A DNA stretch of 64,000 nucleotides from Lysinibacillus fusiformis (GCF_002845985.1 NZ_PDFK01000001.1:124001-188000), one strand, 5' to 3'; positions 35,619 through 44,571 are shown, counted from the stretch's first letter. A program made the numbers and translations. The notes: generated by a model from the letters alone, not told the origin.

Positions 35619-37244
35619 TTAAACTTGTACGCGATACGCCTTTAAATCTTCTCGTAATTTGGCCTTTAGGAATTTACCTACTGACGTTTTCGGTACCTCT
35701 TCAATGAAGACGATATCATCAGGAATCCACGTTTTATGGAATTGCTGCTGTAAACTCTCTAGTAGCTCTGCCTTGGTAATCGATTCTTTAAATTCAGGCT
35801 TCGCTACCACACATGCTAATGGTCGCTCCAACCATTTTTCATGCGGAATAGCAATAACAGCAGCCTCAAATACTTTTGGATGGGACATCAATGCATTTTC
35901 AAGCTCTACAGAAGAAATCCATTCGCCACCACTCTTAATTAAATTCTTTGTACGATCGGTAATTTTTATATAGCCATCTGCTGTCATCACCGCGATGTCG
36001 CCTGTATAGAGCCAACCATCTTTAAAGGCTTCATCTGTGCGCTCATCATGATAGTACTCATTAGCAATCCACGGACCTCGAATCGTTAGTTCTCCCATCG
36101 TTTTGCCATCCCATGGCACTTCACCATGTTCATTGACTACCCGTGTTTCAATTAGAGGCATGGTCATACCTTGCGTAATTCGAACATGCATTTTCTCATC
36201 AGCTGTGTAGTCTTGCATATGGGTTAAATAGGTGGAGAGACTTACGAGCGGTGATGTCTCGGTCATACCATAGCCTGTCATGTAAGGGATATTGAGTTCT
36301 TGTTCAAAGCCTCGAATTAGGCCAATTGGTGAGGCAGATCCCCCACAAACAATTAATCGCATCGATGATAAATCACGCGGATTTTGACGTTGCTCCTGTA
36401 AAACCCCTAGCCATATCGTAGGTACTCCTGCCGTCAACGTTACTTTATATACGTCAAATAACTCAAGTAAAAGCTGTGGTGTAAACATCGGACCTGGTAA
36501 GACCTGTGTAGCACCAAATGCGACACTGGCAAAAGGTAATCCCCATGCATTAGCATGGAACATTGGGACAACTGGTAACACTACATCCGATTCACAAATA
36601 GCAATACTATCAGCAAGGCCAGCCGTTAAACTATGCAGAACGATGCTACGATGAGTATAAACAACTCCCTTGGGCATGCCTGTCGTTGCACTTGTATAGC
36701 ACATGCCAGCAGGTGTATTTTCATCTAAATCTTCTGGGAATACGAAATGTTCATTGGCCTCAGCGAGCAAAGCCTCATAAGAAAGAGCATTTGGGATGGG
36801 GATAGATTCGACTGCAACAGCATCTCCCATAATGATAAAATGTTTTACCGTTTTCAGCTGTGACAAGATTGGTGCAATAAGTGGTACTAGATTATCATCA
36901 ATTAGTAATATTTCATCCTCTGCATGATTGATGACATAAGCAATGTGCTCAGGTGCTAACCGAATATTAATCATATGCAGTACTGCTCCTGCACATGGGA
37001 CTGCAAAATAGGCTTCCAAATGTCGATGGTGATTCCAAGCAAATGTGCCTACCTTCATACCTCGCTCCATTCCAAGCTTGGTAAGTGCATCCGCTAATCG
37101 GCGCGTTCGTTTAACATATTCTTTATACGTAAACTCATGAATAGTTGTCGCACTTGTTCTAGAATAAATTTTCTTCGAATGAAAAAATCGTTCTGCGCGA
37201 TTCAAAAAACTTGTTAATAATAAAGGTGTGTCCATCATATGCAT
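35619..37244 (-). CDS. Long-chain fatty-acid--CoA ligase (AMP-binding family)
   Basis: 541 residues. An adenylate-forming acyl-CoA synthetase: the P-loop YTSATTGMPKGVVYTHRS, the MTGYGMTETSP motif, the YTGDIA hinge and KITDRTKNLIKSGGEWISS, then the C-terminal KTSVGKF with the catalytic Lys. It activates fatty acids of unknown chain length for beta-oxidation. ATG 37244 is favoured (AAGGGA 9 nt upstream). Last of three genes with the SDR and the thiolase; the trio gives activation, 3-hydroxyacyl oxidation and thiolysis, though no acyl-CoA dehydrogenase or hydratase lies in this window. Confidence 0.9.
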   Translation of the reverse strand: MHMMDTPLLLTSFLNRAERFFHSKKIYSRTSATTIHEFTYKEYVKRTRRLADALTKLGMERGMKVGTFAWNHHRHLEAYFAVPCAGAVLHMINIRLAPEHIAYVINHAEDEILLIDDNLVPLIAPILSQLKTVKHFIIMGDAVAVESIPIPNALSYEALLAEANEHFVFPEDLDENTPAGMCYTSATTGMPKGVVYTHRSIVLHSLTAGLADSIAICESDVVLPVVPMFHANAWGLPFASVAFGATQVLPGPMFTPQLLLELFDVYKVTLTAGVPTIWLGVLQEQRQNPRDLSSMRLIVCGGSASPIGLIRGFEQELNIPYMTGYGMTETSPLVSLSTYLTHMQDYTADEKMHVRITQGMTMPLIETRVVNEHGEVPWDGKTMGELTIRGPWIANEYYHDERTDEAFKDGWLYTGDIAVMTADGYIKITDRTKNLIKSGGEWISSVELENALMSHPKVFEAAVIAIPHEKWLERPLACVVAKPEFKESITKAELLESLQQQFHKTWIPDDIVFIEEVPKTSVGKFLKAKLREDLKAYRVQV

Positions 37245-37332
37245 TATACCGCGTCCCTTCATACATCAAATTTTGAAACGACCAAGACTACTAGCTGCGA
37301 CAAACCACTTCAAAAATTAAATATTGTTGTTG

Positions 37333-38100
37333 TTACTTAGGCTGCATACGGATCGCACCATCCAGACGAATGACCTCACCATTTAACAAACCATTATGGA
37401 TAATACTTTCAACTAAAAGGGCATACTCCGAAGGTTTTCCAAGCCGCTTAGGGAATGGTGTCATTTGAGCAAGAGCTGTTCTTGCAGGCTCAGGTAACGA
37501 AGCAAACATCGGTGTTTCAATTAAACCTGGCGCGATGGTCATCACACGTACACCGATCTCCGCAAGTTCTCGTGCAATTGGCAATGTCATCGCTGCCACT
37601 CCACCCTTTGACGCACTATAAGCTGCTTGTCCAATTTGACCATCAAATGCAGCCACAGACGCAGTATTAATAATAACACCTCTCTGCCCATCCTCATTCG
37701 ACTCATTGTGCTGCATTTTCTCCGCGACTAGACGGATGACATTAAATGTACCAATTAAATTAACAGTGATCACTTTTTCAAATAAAGCAAGGGCATGTAC
37801 GCCTCGCTTCGAAATCACTTTACTCGCATCAGCAATGCCAGCACAATTCACCGCTACATTAATCTTGCCAAATGCTGCAATGGCCTGCTCAAGACCTGTT
37901 GCCACGTCCTCCTCCTTCGTAACATCCACTCGTGCATAGATGACATTTTGCCCTAATTCCTCTACTAGAGCTTGTCCACGTTCATCATTGACATCAAAAA
38001 CAACCGCTTTGCCACCTCGTTCAACAAGGTGACGGACAGTTGCCTCCCCTAAACCTGAAGCACCACCCGTTACTACCGCTACCACTTCATGATGTTTCAT
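37333..38100 (-). CDS. 3-hydroxyacyl-CoA dehydrogenase, short-chain (HSD10-like)
   Basis: 255 residues, classical SDR. The NAD-binding [10 protein letters not shown] is at 11-20, D63-like DVTKEED, NCAGI, and the catalytic Ser, Tyr and Lys lie in [22 protein letters not shown]. The sequence, including VFDVNDERG, resembles the type II 3-hydroxyacyl-CoA dehydrogenase (17beta-HSD10) group rather than FabG. ATG 38100 has GGGGGA 8 nt upstream. It lies 14 nt after the thiolase gene and 88 nt before the acyl-CoA ligase. Confidence 0.87.
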   Translation of the reverse strand: MKHHEVVAVVTGGASGLGEATVRHLVERGGKAVVFDVNDERGQALVEELGQNVIYARVDVTKEEDVATGLEQAIAAFGKINVAVNCAGIADASKVISKRGVHALALFEKVITVNLIGTFNVIRLVAEKMQHNESNEDGQRGVIINTASVAAFDGQIGQAAYSASKGGVAAMTLPIARELAEIGVRVMTIAPGLIETPMFASLPEPARTALAQMTPFPKRLGKPSEYALLVESIIHNGLLNGEVIRLDGAIRMQPK

Positions 38101-38114
38101 CAAACATATCCCCC

Positions 38115-39263
38115 TTACATTTTTTCGATGATCGTGGCATTTGCCATCCCCATTCCCTCACAGATTGCCAGTAAGCCGTAACGATAATTTTCTCGCTCCA
38201 TGCGATATAACATAGTCGTTAACAATTTTGTACCAGTTGCCCCTAATGGATGCCCTAATGCAATCGCTCCCCCATCAGGATTGAGCTTCTTCGGATCTCC
38301 ACCCATGTCCTGTAGCCATGCGAGCGGTACTGGTGCAAAGGCTTCATTTACCTCATATGTGTCGATATCCTCTATGTTGAGACCTGATCGTTCTAGCGCT
38401 TTTCTCGTAGCTTCGATTGGCCCTGTTAACATTAATGTTGGATCAGAGCCTACGACCACTCTTGTCACAATTTTAGCAAGTGGCTGAATACCAAGTTCCT
38501 GGGCTTTATCCAAGGACATCACCACTACCGCTGATGCCCCATCACTCATCTGACTTGCATTGCCAGCAGTAATAACGCCATCCTCTTGAAAAACAGTTTT
38601 TAGCCCATTTAAAATATCGACGGTTGTTTCTGCACGAGGACCTTCATCAACAGTAAATGTTGTCACTGATCCATCCTCCTGTGGAACTCGAATAGGTAGT
38701 ATTTCATCTTTGAAATGACCTGCTTCAATGGCTGCGATTGCTCGTTGATGGCTTTGATAAGCATAGCTATTGAGCTGTTCTTTTGATAAAGACCATTGTG
38801 AGGCGATTTTCTCCGCTGATAATCCTTGATGGATAATATCATAATTCTCCTGTAAGCGTTTGCCAGCATGTGCATTTTGCATATTTGACCCCATCTGTAC
38901 CCTTGACATACTTTCCACGCCACCTGCAATGACAATATCCATATCCCCCGCTAGAATGGCCTGTGCTGCAAAATGGACGGCCTGTTGGCTAGAGCCACAT
39001 TGACGATCAATGGTTACCCCTGGCACACTATCTGGAAAGCCAGCCATCAATAAAGCTGTCCGTGCAATATTTCCCCCTTGTTCAGCTGTTTGCGTTACAC
39101 AGCCTAATATGACATCATCCACTTGTTCCTTGCCAATCCCTGCTCGCCTTACAGCCTCCTGTAACACATCTGCCGCTAAATCATCCGCTCGAACTTGACT
39201 TAATGCTCCCTTACTACGCCCTACAGCAGTTCGCACAGCTGCTACGATTACCACTTCTCTCAT
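38115..39263 (-). CDS. Thiolase (acetyl-CoA C-acyltransferase)
   Basis: 382 residues. Catalytic cysteines are in [11 protein letters not shown] (near 87) and CEGMGMAN (near 372), with the GHPLGATG histidine motif near 340. It cleaves 3-oxoacyl-CoA or condenses acetyl-CoA. The ATG at 39263 is 8 nt from AGGGG; ATG 39269 is too close. First gene of the fatty-acid operon; a near-perfect 18-bp palindrome 38 nt upstream is probably its operator. Confidence 0.93.
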   Translation of the reverse strand: MREVVIVAAVRTAVGRSKGALSQVRADDLAADVLQEAVRRAGIGKEQVDDVILGCVTQTAEQGGNIARTALLMAGFPDSVPGVTIDRQCGSSQQAVHFAAQAILAGDMDIVIAGGVESMSRVQMGSNMQNAHAGKRLQENYDIIHQGLSAEKIASQWSLSKEQLNSYAYQSHQRAIAAIEAGHFKDEILPIRVPQEDGSVTTFTVDEGPRAETTVDILNGLKTVFQEDGVITAGNASQMSDGASAVVVMSLDKAQELGIQPLAKIVTRVVVGSDPTLMLTGPIEATRKALERSGLNIEDIDTYEVNEAFAPVPLAWLQDMGGDPKKLNPDGGAIALGHPLGATGTKLLTTMLYRMERENYRYGLLAICEGMGMANATIIEKM

Positions 39264-39300
39264 ATCCATAACCCCTTTTCCTTGTCATCCCTCACAGTTT

Positions 39301-39318
39301 ATTGACAGGCCTATCAAT
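39301..39318. promoter_or_regulatory. Palindromic operator candidate of the fatty-acid operon
   Basis: ATTGACAGG-CCTATCAAT, symmetric at 8 of 9 paired positions, centred about 46 nt upstream of the thiolase start. Size and position suit a TetR-type repressor of fatty acid degradation. Confidence 0.45.
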
Positions 39319-39448
39319 CTATTCCTAACTTAATTATCAGAATATTACATCTTTAATTGTACAGGAGGACAAAGCTTTTAACAATTCTATATCTATCTAG
39401 AAATAGATAATTCCCCTATTGCCATACTATCTATCCTTACTTTTTAGG

Positions 39449-39485
39449 CAATAAAAAAAGCAATCCCAAGTAAATTGAGACTGCC
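39449..39485 (-). terminator. Original ndk terminator, now behind the orphan ndk tail
   Basis: On the minus strand GCAGTCTCAA pairs with TTGGGATTGC (two G-U pairs, 5-nt loop) followed by TTTTTTT. It lies just after the orphan duplicate of the ndk 3' end. Confidence 0.7.
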
Positions 39486-39502
39486 TAATCTATTCTATTC
39501 AC

Positions 39503-39629
39503 AAATTAAACTAAATCTTCACCGAAGAATAAGCCGATTTCGCGCTCTGCAGAAGCAAGAGAGTCAGAACCGTGGATGATGTTGTGAGAAACAGTTGTTG
39601 CGTAGTCACCACGGATTGTACCTGGGTTA
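39503..39629 (-). repeat. Orphan copy of the ndk 3' end (att-like direct repeat, left)
   Basis: 127 bp identical at every position to 41043-41169. It encodes the last 40 codons of nucleoside diphosphate kinase, including the active-site NIIHGSDS and the stop, but has no gene body. Similarity continues past the stop to 39486 with one small insertion. Together with the right copy it bounds the foreign segment. Confidence 0.93.
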
Positions 39630-39679
39630 CTACCAAGAAAATTGACGATAACTATCGCCTCTGAAATCACTAATATCAT
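39506..39679 (-). pseudogene. Chimeric frame: 17 foreign codons joined to the ndk C-terminus
   Basis: From an ATG at 39679 the frame runs through element DNA ([16 protein letters not shown]) and, without a break, into the orphan ndk tail ([10 protein letters not shown]...). It would give 57 residues including the active-site His but not the fold. No convincing ribosome site is seen, so it is probably not a functional gene; the in-frame join may be chance. Confidence 0.4.
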
Positions 39680-39699
39680 GGGTTCTCTGAAATAAACGA

Positions 39700-39726
39700 A
39701 AAAAACTAAATTAGAACTAAGTTTTT
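39700..39726. terminator. Terminator-like hairpin after the cargo gene
   Basis: AAAAAACT pairs with AGTTTTTT around a 12-nt loop, giving a T run on both strands, 54 nt past the cargo gene stop. Confidence 0.5.
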
Positions 39727-39780
39727 TACCTTCTATTTTCGATTATAAATGAAGTAGATAAGGAAGGTTGTTACACCTTC

Positions 39781-40527
39781 TTAGTAACTTGTTGAAATTG
39801 ACGTTAATATTCCATCCTCAATATATAAATACTGATGGTTTGGATAAACCCACTGCTCACTTACACCATTTATATTCTCAGTTTTATTGATTTTTGTTGG
39901 TCTACCCCACGTAGTTTTATCTATTATATCCTGCTTAGTCATTCCAATAATTGGTTCACCCATATAAATACCATTTGCTTTATTATATATTTCCATCCAT
40001 TTTTCTCTACTCATATGCCTGTACACTATTTCTATAATTGTATCTGCCATCATTCCATTATAATAATCAGGATGTACTAAACTAGCAACATCTTGTATTT
40101 CCCTTTGATCTCCACTAGATAATAGAGGTGTAAAAGATTCACCTACCGATTCTTTTGCTGCATTCCATGTAGTTATTCTCATTTTTGCAAAAGTAAGTAA
40201 TATATTAAATTCTTCATCCTCTGTATCAACCCCTTGCGAAAGTTTATATGCTTCAATAAATCCTTCATAAGAGTCTGATGAATGCGCACTAGAAATTTTG
40301 TTTTTGATTTCTCTTATTAATTCAGTATCCTCCTCTACTACTTCGTTATTAATTTCAGCATCTTCTAAGTTTTCCTCAAATTCCTCATACTCTAATTCTT
40401 TACCCTTACTTACATTAGATTCATCATTCGCACTGTCAATCTGATATTCGTTATAAACAAAATATCCAATGACACCTATAGTGACTAATAAAACACAAAT
40501 AAGTATTGATGCAATTTTGTTATTCAT
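39781..40527 (-). CDS. Membrane-anchored cargo protein of the ndk element, unknown function
   Basis: 248 residues. One N-terminal transmembrane helix (about 6-24) is followed by a very acidic linker (about 40-72), a helical middle and a C-terminal domain (about 190-248) with IIGMTKQDIIDKTTWGRP, EQWVYPNHQYLYIEDGILTSI. That pattern resembles the SmpA/OmlA-like fold found in many uncharacterised Bacillus and phage proteins. AAGGGG lies 8 nt before the ATG. It overlaps the recombinase fragment by 8 nt. The region is visibly more AT-rich than the flanking housekeeping genes, consistent with transfer. No function is assigned. Confidence 0.75.
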   Translation of the reverse strand: MNNKIASILICVLLVTIGVIGYFVYNEYQIDSANDESNVSKGKELEYEEFEENLEDAEINNEVVEEDTELIREIKNKISSAHSSDSYEGFIEAYKLSQGVDTEDEEFNILLTFAKMRITTWNAAKESVGESFTPLLSSGDQREIQDVASLVHPDYYNGMMADTIIEIVYRHMSREKWMEIYNKANGIYMGEPIIGMTKQDIIDKTTWGRPTKINKTENINGVSEQWVYPNHQYLYIEDGILTSISTSY

Positions 40528-40930
40528 GTGATTTACCCCTTCTTTTTATATGTATTAACAATATTCTACCAAAAGTCGTCATGGAAAAGAAACGCAAATA
40601 AAAAAAGAAGGAATTCCCATATTGATAAATTTTTTCATTGTTGATTTCATGGAGAAATTCAACTTTAGTAACTTCAACAAATCGCTTAAAATTATAGTTG
40701 TAACTATCAATTGTCCTTGGTCTTAATCCGTTTAGTCGCCATTGTTGATTTAAAATTTGTATGGCATGTTTAATGGTTATATTTCTGTTGTCCAATTCAT
40801 CAAACGTATCCATTTTAACTATTGAGTTATTGATTTCTGTCACCATTTCTTTCTTTGGTTCTTTTTCAGTTTTGATAGTCAATAAACTTAAATCAATGTT
40901 TGTGTTAACTTTATTGAATGATTTTGACAA
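40520..40930 (-). pseudogene. Truncated tyrosine recombinase, N-terminal domain only
   Basis: 136 residues from a TTG start with GGGGG 8 nt upstream. Residues about 50-105 (TIKHAIQILNQQWRLNGL, RPRTIDSYNYNFKRFVE) match the SAM-like core-binding domain of phage/Xer-type integrases. The catalytic domain with R...HxxR...Y is absent: after IYQYGN the sequence turns into an unrelated hydrophobic tail and ends inside the cargo gene's ribosome site. This looks like an internal deletion joining the integrase to the upstream region of the cargo gene. The ribosome site is within the terminator hairpin following ndk, so translation may be poor. Confidence 0.7.
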
Positions 40931-40964
40931 ATAAAAAACCCCCTAACATTTTTTGTTAGAAGGT
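40931..40964 (-). terminator. Element-borne terminator after the intact ndk
   Basis: On the minus strand CCTTCTAACA pairs with TGTTAGGGGG (two G-U pairs) and is followed by TTTTTTATT. It replaces the original ndk terminator, which now lies 1.5 kb away, and it overlaps the ribosome site of the recombinase fragment. Confidence 0.7.
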
Positions 40965-41042
40965 AAAAGTTACATCGGAAAAATAGATGATTTTTTTATT
41001 GAGTTCTATTCGTAGTTATTTTCGCTACGCTTAATCTATTCG

Positions 41043-41169
41043 AAATTAAACTAAATCTTCACCGAAGAATAAGCCGATTTCGCGCTCTGCAGAAGCAAGA
41101 GAGTCAGAACCGTGGATGATGTTGTGAGAAACAGTTGTTGCGTAGTCACCACGGATTGTACCTGGGTTA
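41043..41169 (-). repeat. 3' end of intact ndk (att-like direct repeat, right)
   Basis: 127 bp identical to 39503-39629. It begins 3 nt beyond the ndk stop and ends at the codon for the Asn of the SNPG motif; divergence beyond both ends is immediate on the gene side (GATTC against CTACC). Confidence 0.93.
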
Positions 41170-41462
41170 GATTCTTCAGGTTTAGTTGCACCCATCATTG
41201 TACGAGCAAGCTTGATTACGTTCTCGCCTTCCCATACCATAGCGAATACAGGACCAGAAGTGATGAAATCAACTAATTCACCAAAGAATGGACGCTCAGC
41301 ATGCTCAGCATAGTGCTTTTCTGCTAATTCTTTAGGAATTACCATTAATTTAGCACCTTTCATTACAAAACCGCGACGTTCGAAACGGTCAACGATGTCT
41401 CCAATTACTTGACGTTCAACGCCGTCAGGCTTAACCATTAAAAAAGTTTGTTCAATTGCCAT
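41046..41462 (-). CDS. ndk: Nucleoside diphosphate kinase
   Basis: 138 residues. It balances NTP pools by phosphate transfer through a phosphohistidine. [12 protein letters not shown] at the N-terminus, [11 protein letters not shown], and the active-site NIIHGSDS with H117 are standard. AAGGAG lies 10 nt upstream. The gene is intact, but its last 40 codons are present a second time 1540 bp downstream, so the current 3' end may have been supplied by the inserted element. It follows hepT as in B. subtilis. Confidence 0.97.
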   Translation of the reverse strand: MAIEQTFLMVKPDGVERQVIGDIVDRFERRGFVMKGAKLMVIPKELAEKHYAEHAERPFFGELVDFITSGPVFAMVWEGENVIKLARTMMGATKPEESNPGTIRGDYATTVSHNIIHGSDSLASAEREIGLFFGEDLV

Positions 41463-41548
41463 GTTTAAAACACTCCTTAAATTCGTCTAACAGGTTTTAC
41501 ACCTACCGATAAATATTAACAAAAAATGAGCCTTTATACAACAAAAAG

Positions 41549-42523
41549 CTAGAATTTGCGCTTACCCATGAACAATGCTACATCACGCAGTTTTTTCTTT
41601 ACGGGATGTTTTGGTAAAGCATCAATTTCCTGTAAGGCCTTTTTCAAATATTTATCACTCATACGATTAGCTTGCTCAATTGCATGAGATTTACGCACAT
41701 ATTGCAACATATTTTGACGTTCCGTTTCTGTTAATGTGCCTGCAAATACTTTGACTAAGTATGGCTGCATCTCTGGCTCATCTTTCAGCAATAGAATCGG
41801 TAATGTAATATTGCCCTGCAATAAATCACTACCTGCCGGCTTCCCTAGCTCCTTATCTGTTGCCATGATATCTAACACATCATCGATAATTTGGAAGCTC
41901 ATGCCTACAAAGTAGCCGAAGCGTTTTAAATGTCGCACTGTTTTAGCATCAACACCTGCCGCTACAGCCCCTAGCTCACAGCTTGAGGAAATAAGTAATG
42001 CTGTTTTGCGTTTGATTCTTCTAAAATAATCTTTCAAGCCTTGATCTAATCTAAATTTATCTTCAATTTGAATGACTTCACCGTTACAAATCTCTACCAT
42101 GGTACGGGCTAAAATTTGATGAACAAGCGGGTCTTCCAGCTTTGTAATATATTCTAGTGCACGTGCAAAAATAAAATCGCCCGTGTACATTGCTACTCTG
42201 TTATTCCATTGTGATTTGACAGTCGGGCGTCCTCTTCGCATATTGGAATCATCAATGACATCATCATGCACAAGTGATGCCATATGAATGAGTTCTAAAG
42301 GCACTGCTACATCCTTCATCTTCTCAATGTCATAATCGCCAAATTTTGCACCTAGTAACACAAAAATTGGTCGTATCCGTTTGCCACCAGCTTGTAATAA
42401 ATGGAGAGAAGCATCGTTGATCAAATATGAAGACGAGTCCACCGCTTTTTCTAACTCTCGTTCAATGATATCGATATCTGATTTCAAATCGGAATAGAGT
42501 AGTTTTAACTTCATCTTTTCCAC
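41549..42523 (-). CDS. hepT: Heptaprenyl diphosphate synthase, catalytic component II
   Basis: 324 residues. A trans-prenyltransferase making the C35 side chain of menaquinone-7 with HepS. The first aspartate motif is in LVHDDVIDDSNMRRG and the second in IIDDVLD; GGKRIRP and the C-terminal KRKF are typical. I choose GTG 42523, with GGAAGG 9 nt upstream; the next ATG (42514) lacks a spaced site and the frame upstream overlaps menG. It follows menG by 19 nt. Confidence 0.95.
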   Translation of the reverse strand: MEKMKLKLLYSDLKSDIDIIERELEKAVDSSSYLINDASLHLLQAGGKRIRPIFVLLGAKFGDYDIEKMKDVAVPLELIHMASLVHDDVIDDSNMRRGRPTVKSQWNNRVAMYTGDFIFARALEYITKLEDPLVHQILARTMVEICNGEVIQIEDKFRLDQGLKDYFRRIKRKTALLISSSCELGAVAAGVDAKTVRHLKRFGYFVGMSFQIIDDVLDIMATDKELGKPAGSDLLQGNITLPILLLKDEPEMQPYLVKVFAGTLTETERQNMLQYVRKSHAIEQANRMSDKYLKKALQEIDALPKHPVKKKLRDVALFMGKRKF

Positions 42524-42542
42524 GTGTGAAAACCTTCCCCCA

Positions 42543-43247
42543 TTAACGTACCTTTTTAAAGCCCATATGCATTGCCGCAGCCCCGCCACTGTATGCTTTG
42601 TACGTTACTTTTTCTAATCCTGCCTGCTCAAACAATGCCGCTAACTTCTTCATACCTGGGAAATCATTCGCAGATTCCTGAAGCCAAGAATATTCCTTAT
42701 AGCTTTTCGCAAATATTTTACCAAATATCGGCATTATATATTTAAAATAAAAACGGAACAGTTGACGATAACCAGGAATTTCAGATTGAGATGTTTCTAA
42801 ACATACCACCATACCACCTGGTTTTACGACACGATGCATTTCCTTCAAGACTTGTAAATAATCAGGTACATTGCGAAGACCAAAGCCAATCGTCACATAA
42901 TCAAACGTATCATCTGGAAAAGGTAACTCCATTGCGTTTCCATGAATTAGTTCTATTTGCGGGTATGACTGCACCTTTTGTTCGCCAACTTTCAGCATGT
43001 TTTGACTAAAGTCGAGACCTTTAACTTCTCCACTTTCACCTACTGCTTCTGCCAAAGCGATTGTCCAGTCTGCCGTGCCACAGCATACATCCAGCGCTTT
43101 TGTTCCAGGTTTTACAGCCATATGCTTCATCGTATCGTTACGCCAGCCAACATGCATCTGGAAACTAATTACACCATTCATTTTGTCGTAGTTGTCCGAA
43201 ATACTCTCAAATACTTCGTGAACGTGTTCTTCTTTCGTTTTAGCCAT
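42543..43247 (-). CDS. menG: Demethylmenaquinone methyltransferase
   Basis: 234 residues. SAM-dependent C-methylation giving menaquinone. [15 protein letters not shown] (SAM motif I), [23 protein letters not shown] and the C-terminal GGAAAMHMG are UbiE/MenG signatures. It sits between hepS (15 nt) and hepT (19 nt), forming the menaquinone trio. Confidence 0.97.
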   Translation of the reverse strand: MAKTKEEHVHEVFESISDNYDKMNGVISFQMHVGWRNDTMKHMAVKPGTKALDVCCGTADWTIALAEAVGESGEVKGLDFSQNMLKVGEQKVQSYPQIELIHGNAMELPFPDDTFDYVTIGFGLRNVPDYLQVLKEMHRVVKPGGMVVCLETSQSEIPGYRQLFRFYFKYIMPIFGKIFAKSYKEYSWLQESANDFPGMKKLAALFEQAGLEKVTYKAYSGGAAAMHMGFKKVR

Positions 43248-43262
43248 TTTGAAAAACCTCTC

Positions 43263-44030
43263 TTATCCGTTAGTAGAAGCAATGGATGCCTCTACGTGTG
43301 CATGTAAAGCTTGTTTGATATCACTTTGTAAAAAAGTTGAATGATTGATGATCTGTGATAGCTCTGTTTTTAAATGCACAATTTTTTCCTGGATGACGCT
43401 ATTAAAGGTTGCGCCATTTTGTCTGACACTTGCTTCAAGTGCCTTACCCATTAAAGACATTTGCCCACGCTGATAAGCCGCCCATTCTCTTTCTAAACGC
43501 AAGATTAATAAGCTTTTTTCTATAAGCGGTATATAGTCACTGAAAGAATAAAGACCGAAAAATTGAGCAATTAATCCCGCTTCAATATTACACAACGACG
43601 CATACCAATGCTCGATTGTTCGTTGCTCTGCTTCATACACTTTAATCTGGTGTTCACAACGAGCCACTATACCTTGTGACAAATTTCGGATCAATGCGAC
43701 ATTTCCTGACATCGCTAATATTTCATAATAACGACCACTATAAAAATCTCCAGCTAAAACGGTAAGCTGCTGTTCTTTTGATGTTGCATCTATTTCTTTT
43801 ATATGATCGTGAGCCGCTAATGCTGCATATACAATGCCAACAGTAATTGCAGCCTCTTGTTGCTCTTGTTGCCACTCTTCACCATTCAAAAAAGGGATTA
43901 ACAAATAAAACAATTGATTTTCATCTATCACAGGAACTCCTGTGTATTTTTGCAAAGTTCTATGACGAACATCCATGAAAATCTCTGTTTTTAACTGTGC
44001 AATTGAATTTTGAATGTATGTTGCATTCAT
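43263..44030 (-). CDS. hepS: Heptaprenyl diphosphate synthase component I
   Basis: 255 residues. The small non-catalytic subunit that sets the chain length with HepT. LTVLAGDFYSGRYYEILA and the flanking helices match HepS (HEPPP synthase component I). Sequence is poorly conserved in general, but position directly upstream of menG-hepT makes the call firm. AAGG lies just before the ATG. Confidence 0.92.
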   Translation of the reverse strand: MNATYIQNSIAQLKTEIFMDVRHRTLQKYTGVPVIDENQLFYLLIPFLNGEEWQQEQQEAAITVGIVYAALAAHDHIKEIDATSKEQQLTVLAGDFYSGRYYEILAMSGNVALIRNLSQGIVARCEHQIKVYEAEQRTIEHWYASLCNIEAGLIAQFFGLYSFSDYIPLIEKSLLILRLEREWAAYQRGQMSLMGKALEASVRQNGATFNSVIQEKIVHLKTELSQIINHSTFLQSDIKQALHAHVEASIASTNG

Positions 44031-44153
44031 AGACCTTACTCCATTTCACTTTCAGATACGCTAGTCCTATCTAAGACTTAACGCTTGCTTACTGAGTCAT
44101 TATAGCATATGCAACGATGTGGAATAAAAAAAATTTGCTTTCTTCATAGGACA

Positions 44154-44198
44154 GGCAGTAAAGCATTCCCATTATTTGATGCGGGAATACTAACTGCC
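44154..44198 (-). other. Hairpin between mtrB and hepS
   Basis: GGCAGT / ACTGCC and ATTCCC / GGGAAT stems form a 45-nt hairpin with small internal loops. No T run follows on the minus strand, so it may be regulatory or a processing signal rather than a strong terminator. The 260-bp gap holds no gene. Confidence 0.45.
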
Positions 44199-44290
44199 CA
44201 GAAACCTCTTACTCAGTTTTTCACAATGATTGTTTTTCTATGTGCCTGTCATACTTAAAACAGGGCAAAACCTATCGAAAGAACTCTTTA

Positions 44291-44509
44291 TTATTTTTTT
44301 GCTTCGCTATTGATCACACCATGTGCTGTATGAATTTGTGCTTTACCACGTATTTTCATGGCAGATGTGTGTTCTGTAAATTGAGCAATCATTACTTCGC
44401 CGGCATCTAGCTTTTCTGAATGATGGAATTTAGTATCTGTTCCACGAGTTAAACCAATGACATGGACACCATCTTCTTCTGCTTGAATAACAATATAATC
44501 TTGTGACAT
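44291..44509 (-). CDS. mtrB: Tryptophan RNA-binding attenuator protein (TRAP)
   Basis: 72 residues, close to the usual 75. TRAP is an 11-subunit ring that binds tryptophan and wraps RNA carrying repeated (G/U)AG triplets, ending or blocking expression of trp genes. [20 protein letters not shown], the threonine-rich HTSAMKIRG and the basic residues that contact RNA are conserved. It follows folE as in the B. subtilis mtrAB operon. No trp genes are in this window, so its targets are elsewhere. Confidence 0.96.
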   Translation of the reverse strand: MSQDYIVIQAEEDGVHVIGLTRGTDTKFHHSEKLDAGEVMIAQFTEHTSAMKIRGKAQIHTAHGVINSEAKK

Positions 44510-44571
44510 CTTTGTACACTCCTTAAATCCGACAAATTCTTAGTACATCATAACATAATTAGACATGCAAT

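Larger units (their letters stand above)
39630..41042. mobile_element. Remnant integrative element inserted at the 3' end of ndk
   Basis: About 1.41 kb bounded by the two exact 127-bp ndk copies. It carries the N-terminal part of a tyrosine recombinase, one membrane-anchored cargo gene, and its own terminator next to the intact ndk. It interrupts a neighbourhood (hepT-ndk-cheR) that is contiguous in B. subtilis. The catalytic part of the recombinase is missing, so the element should not move on its own. Confidence 0.75.
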
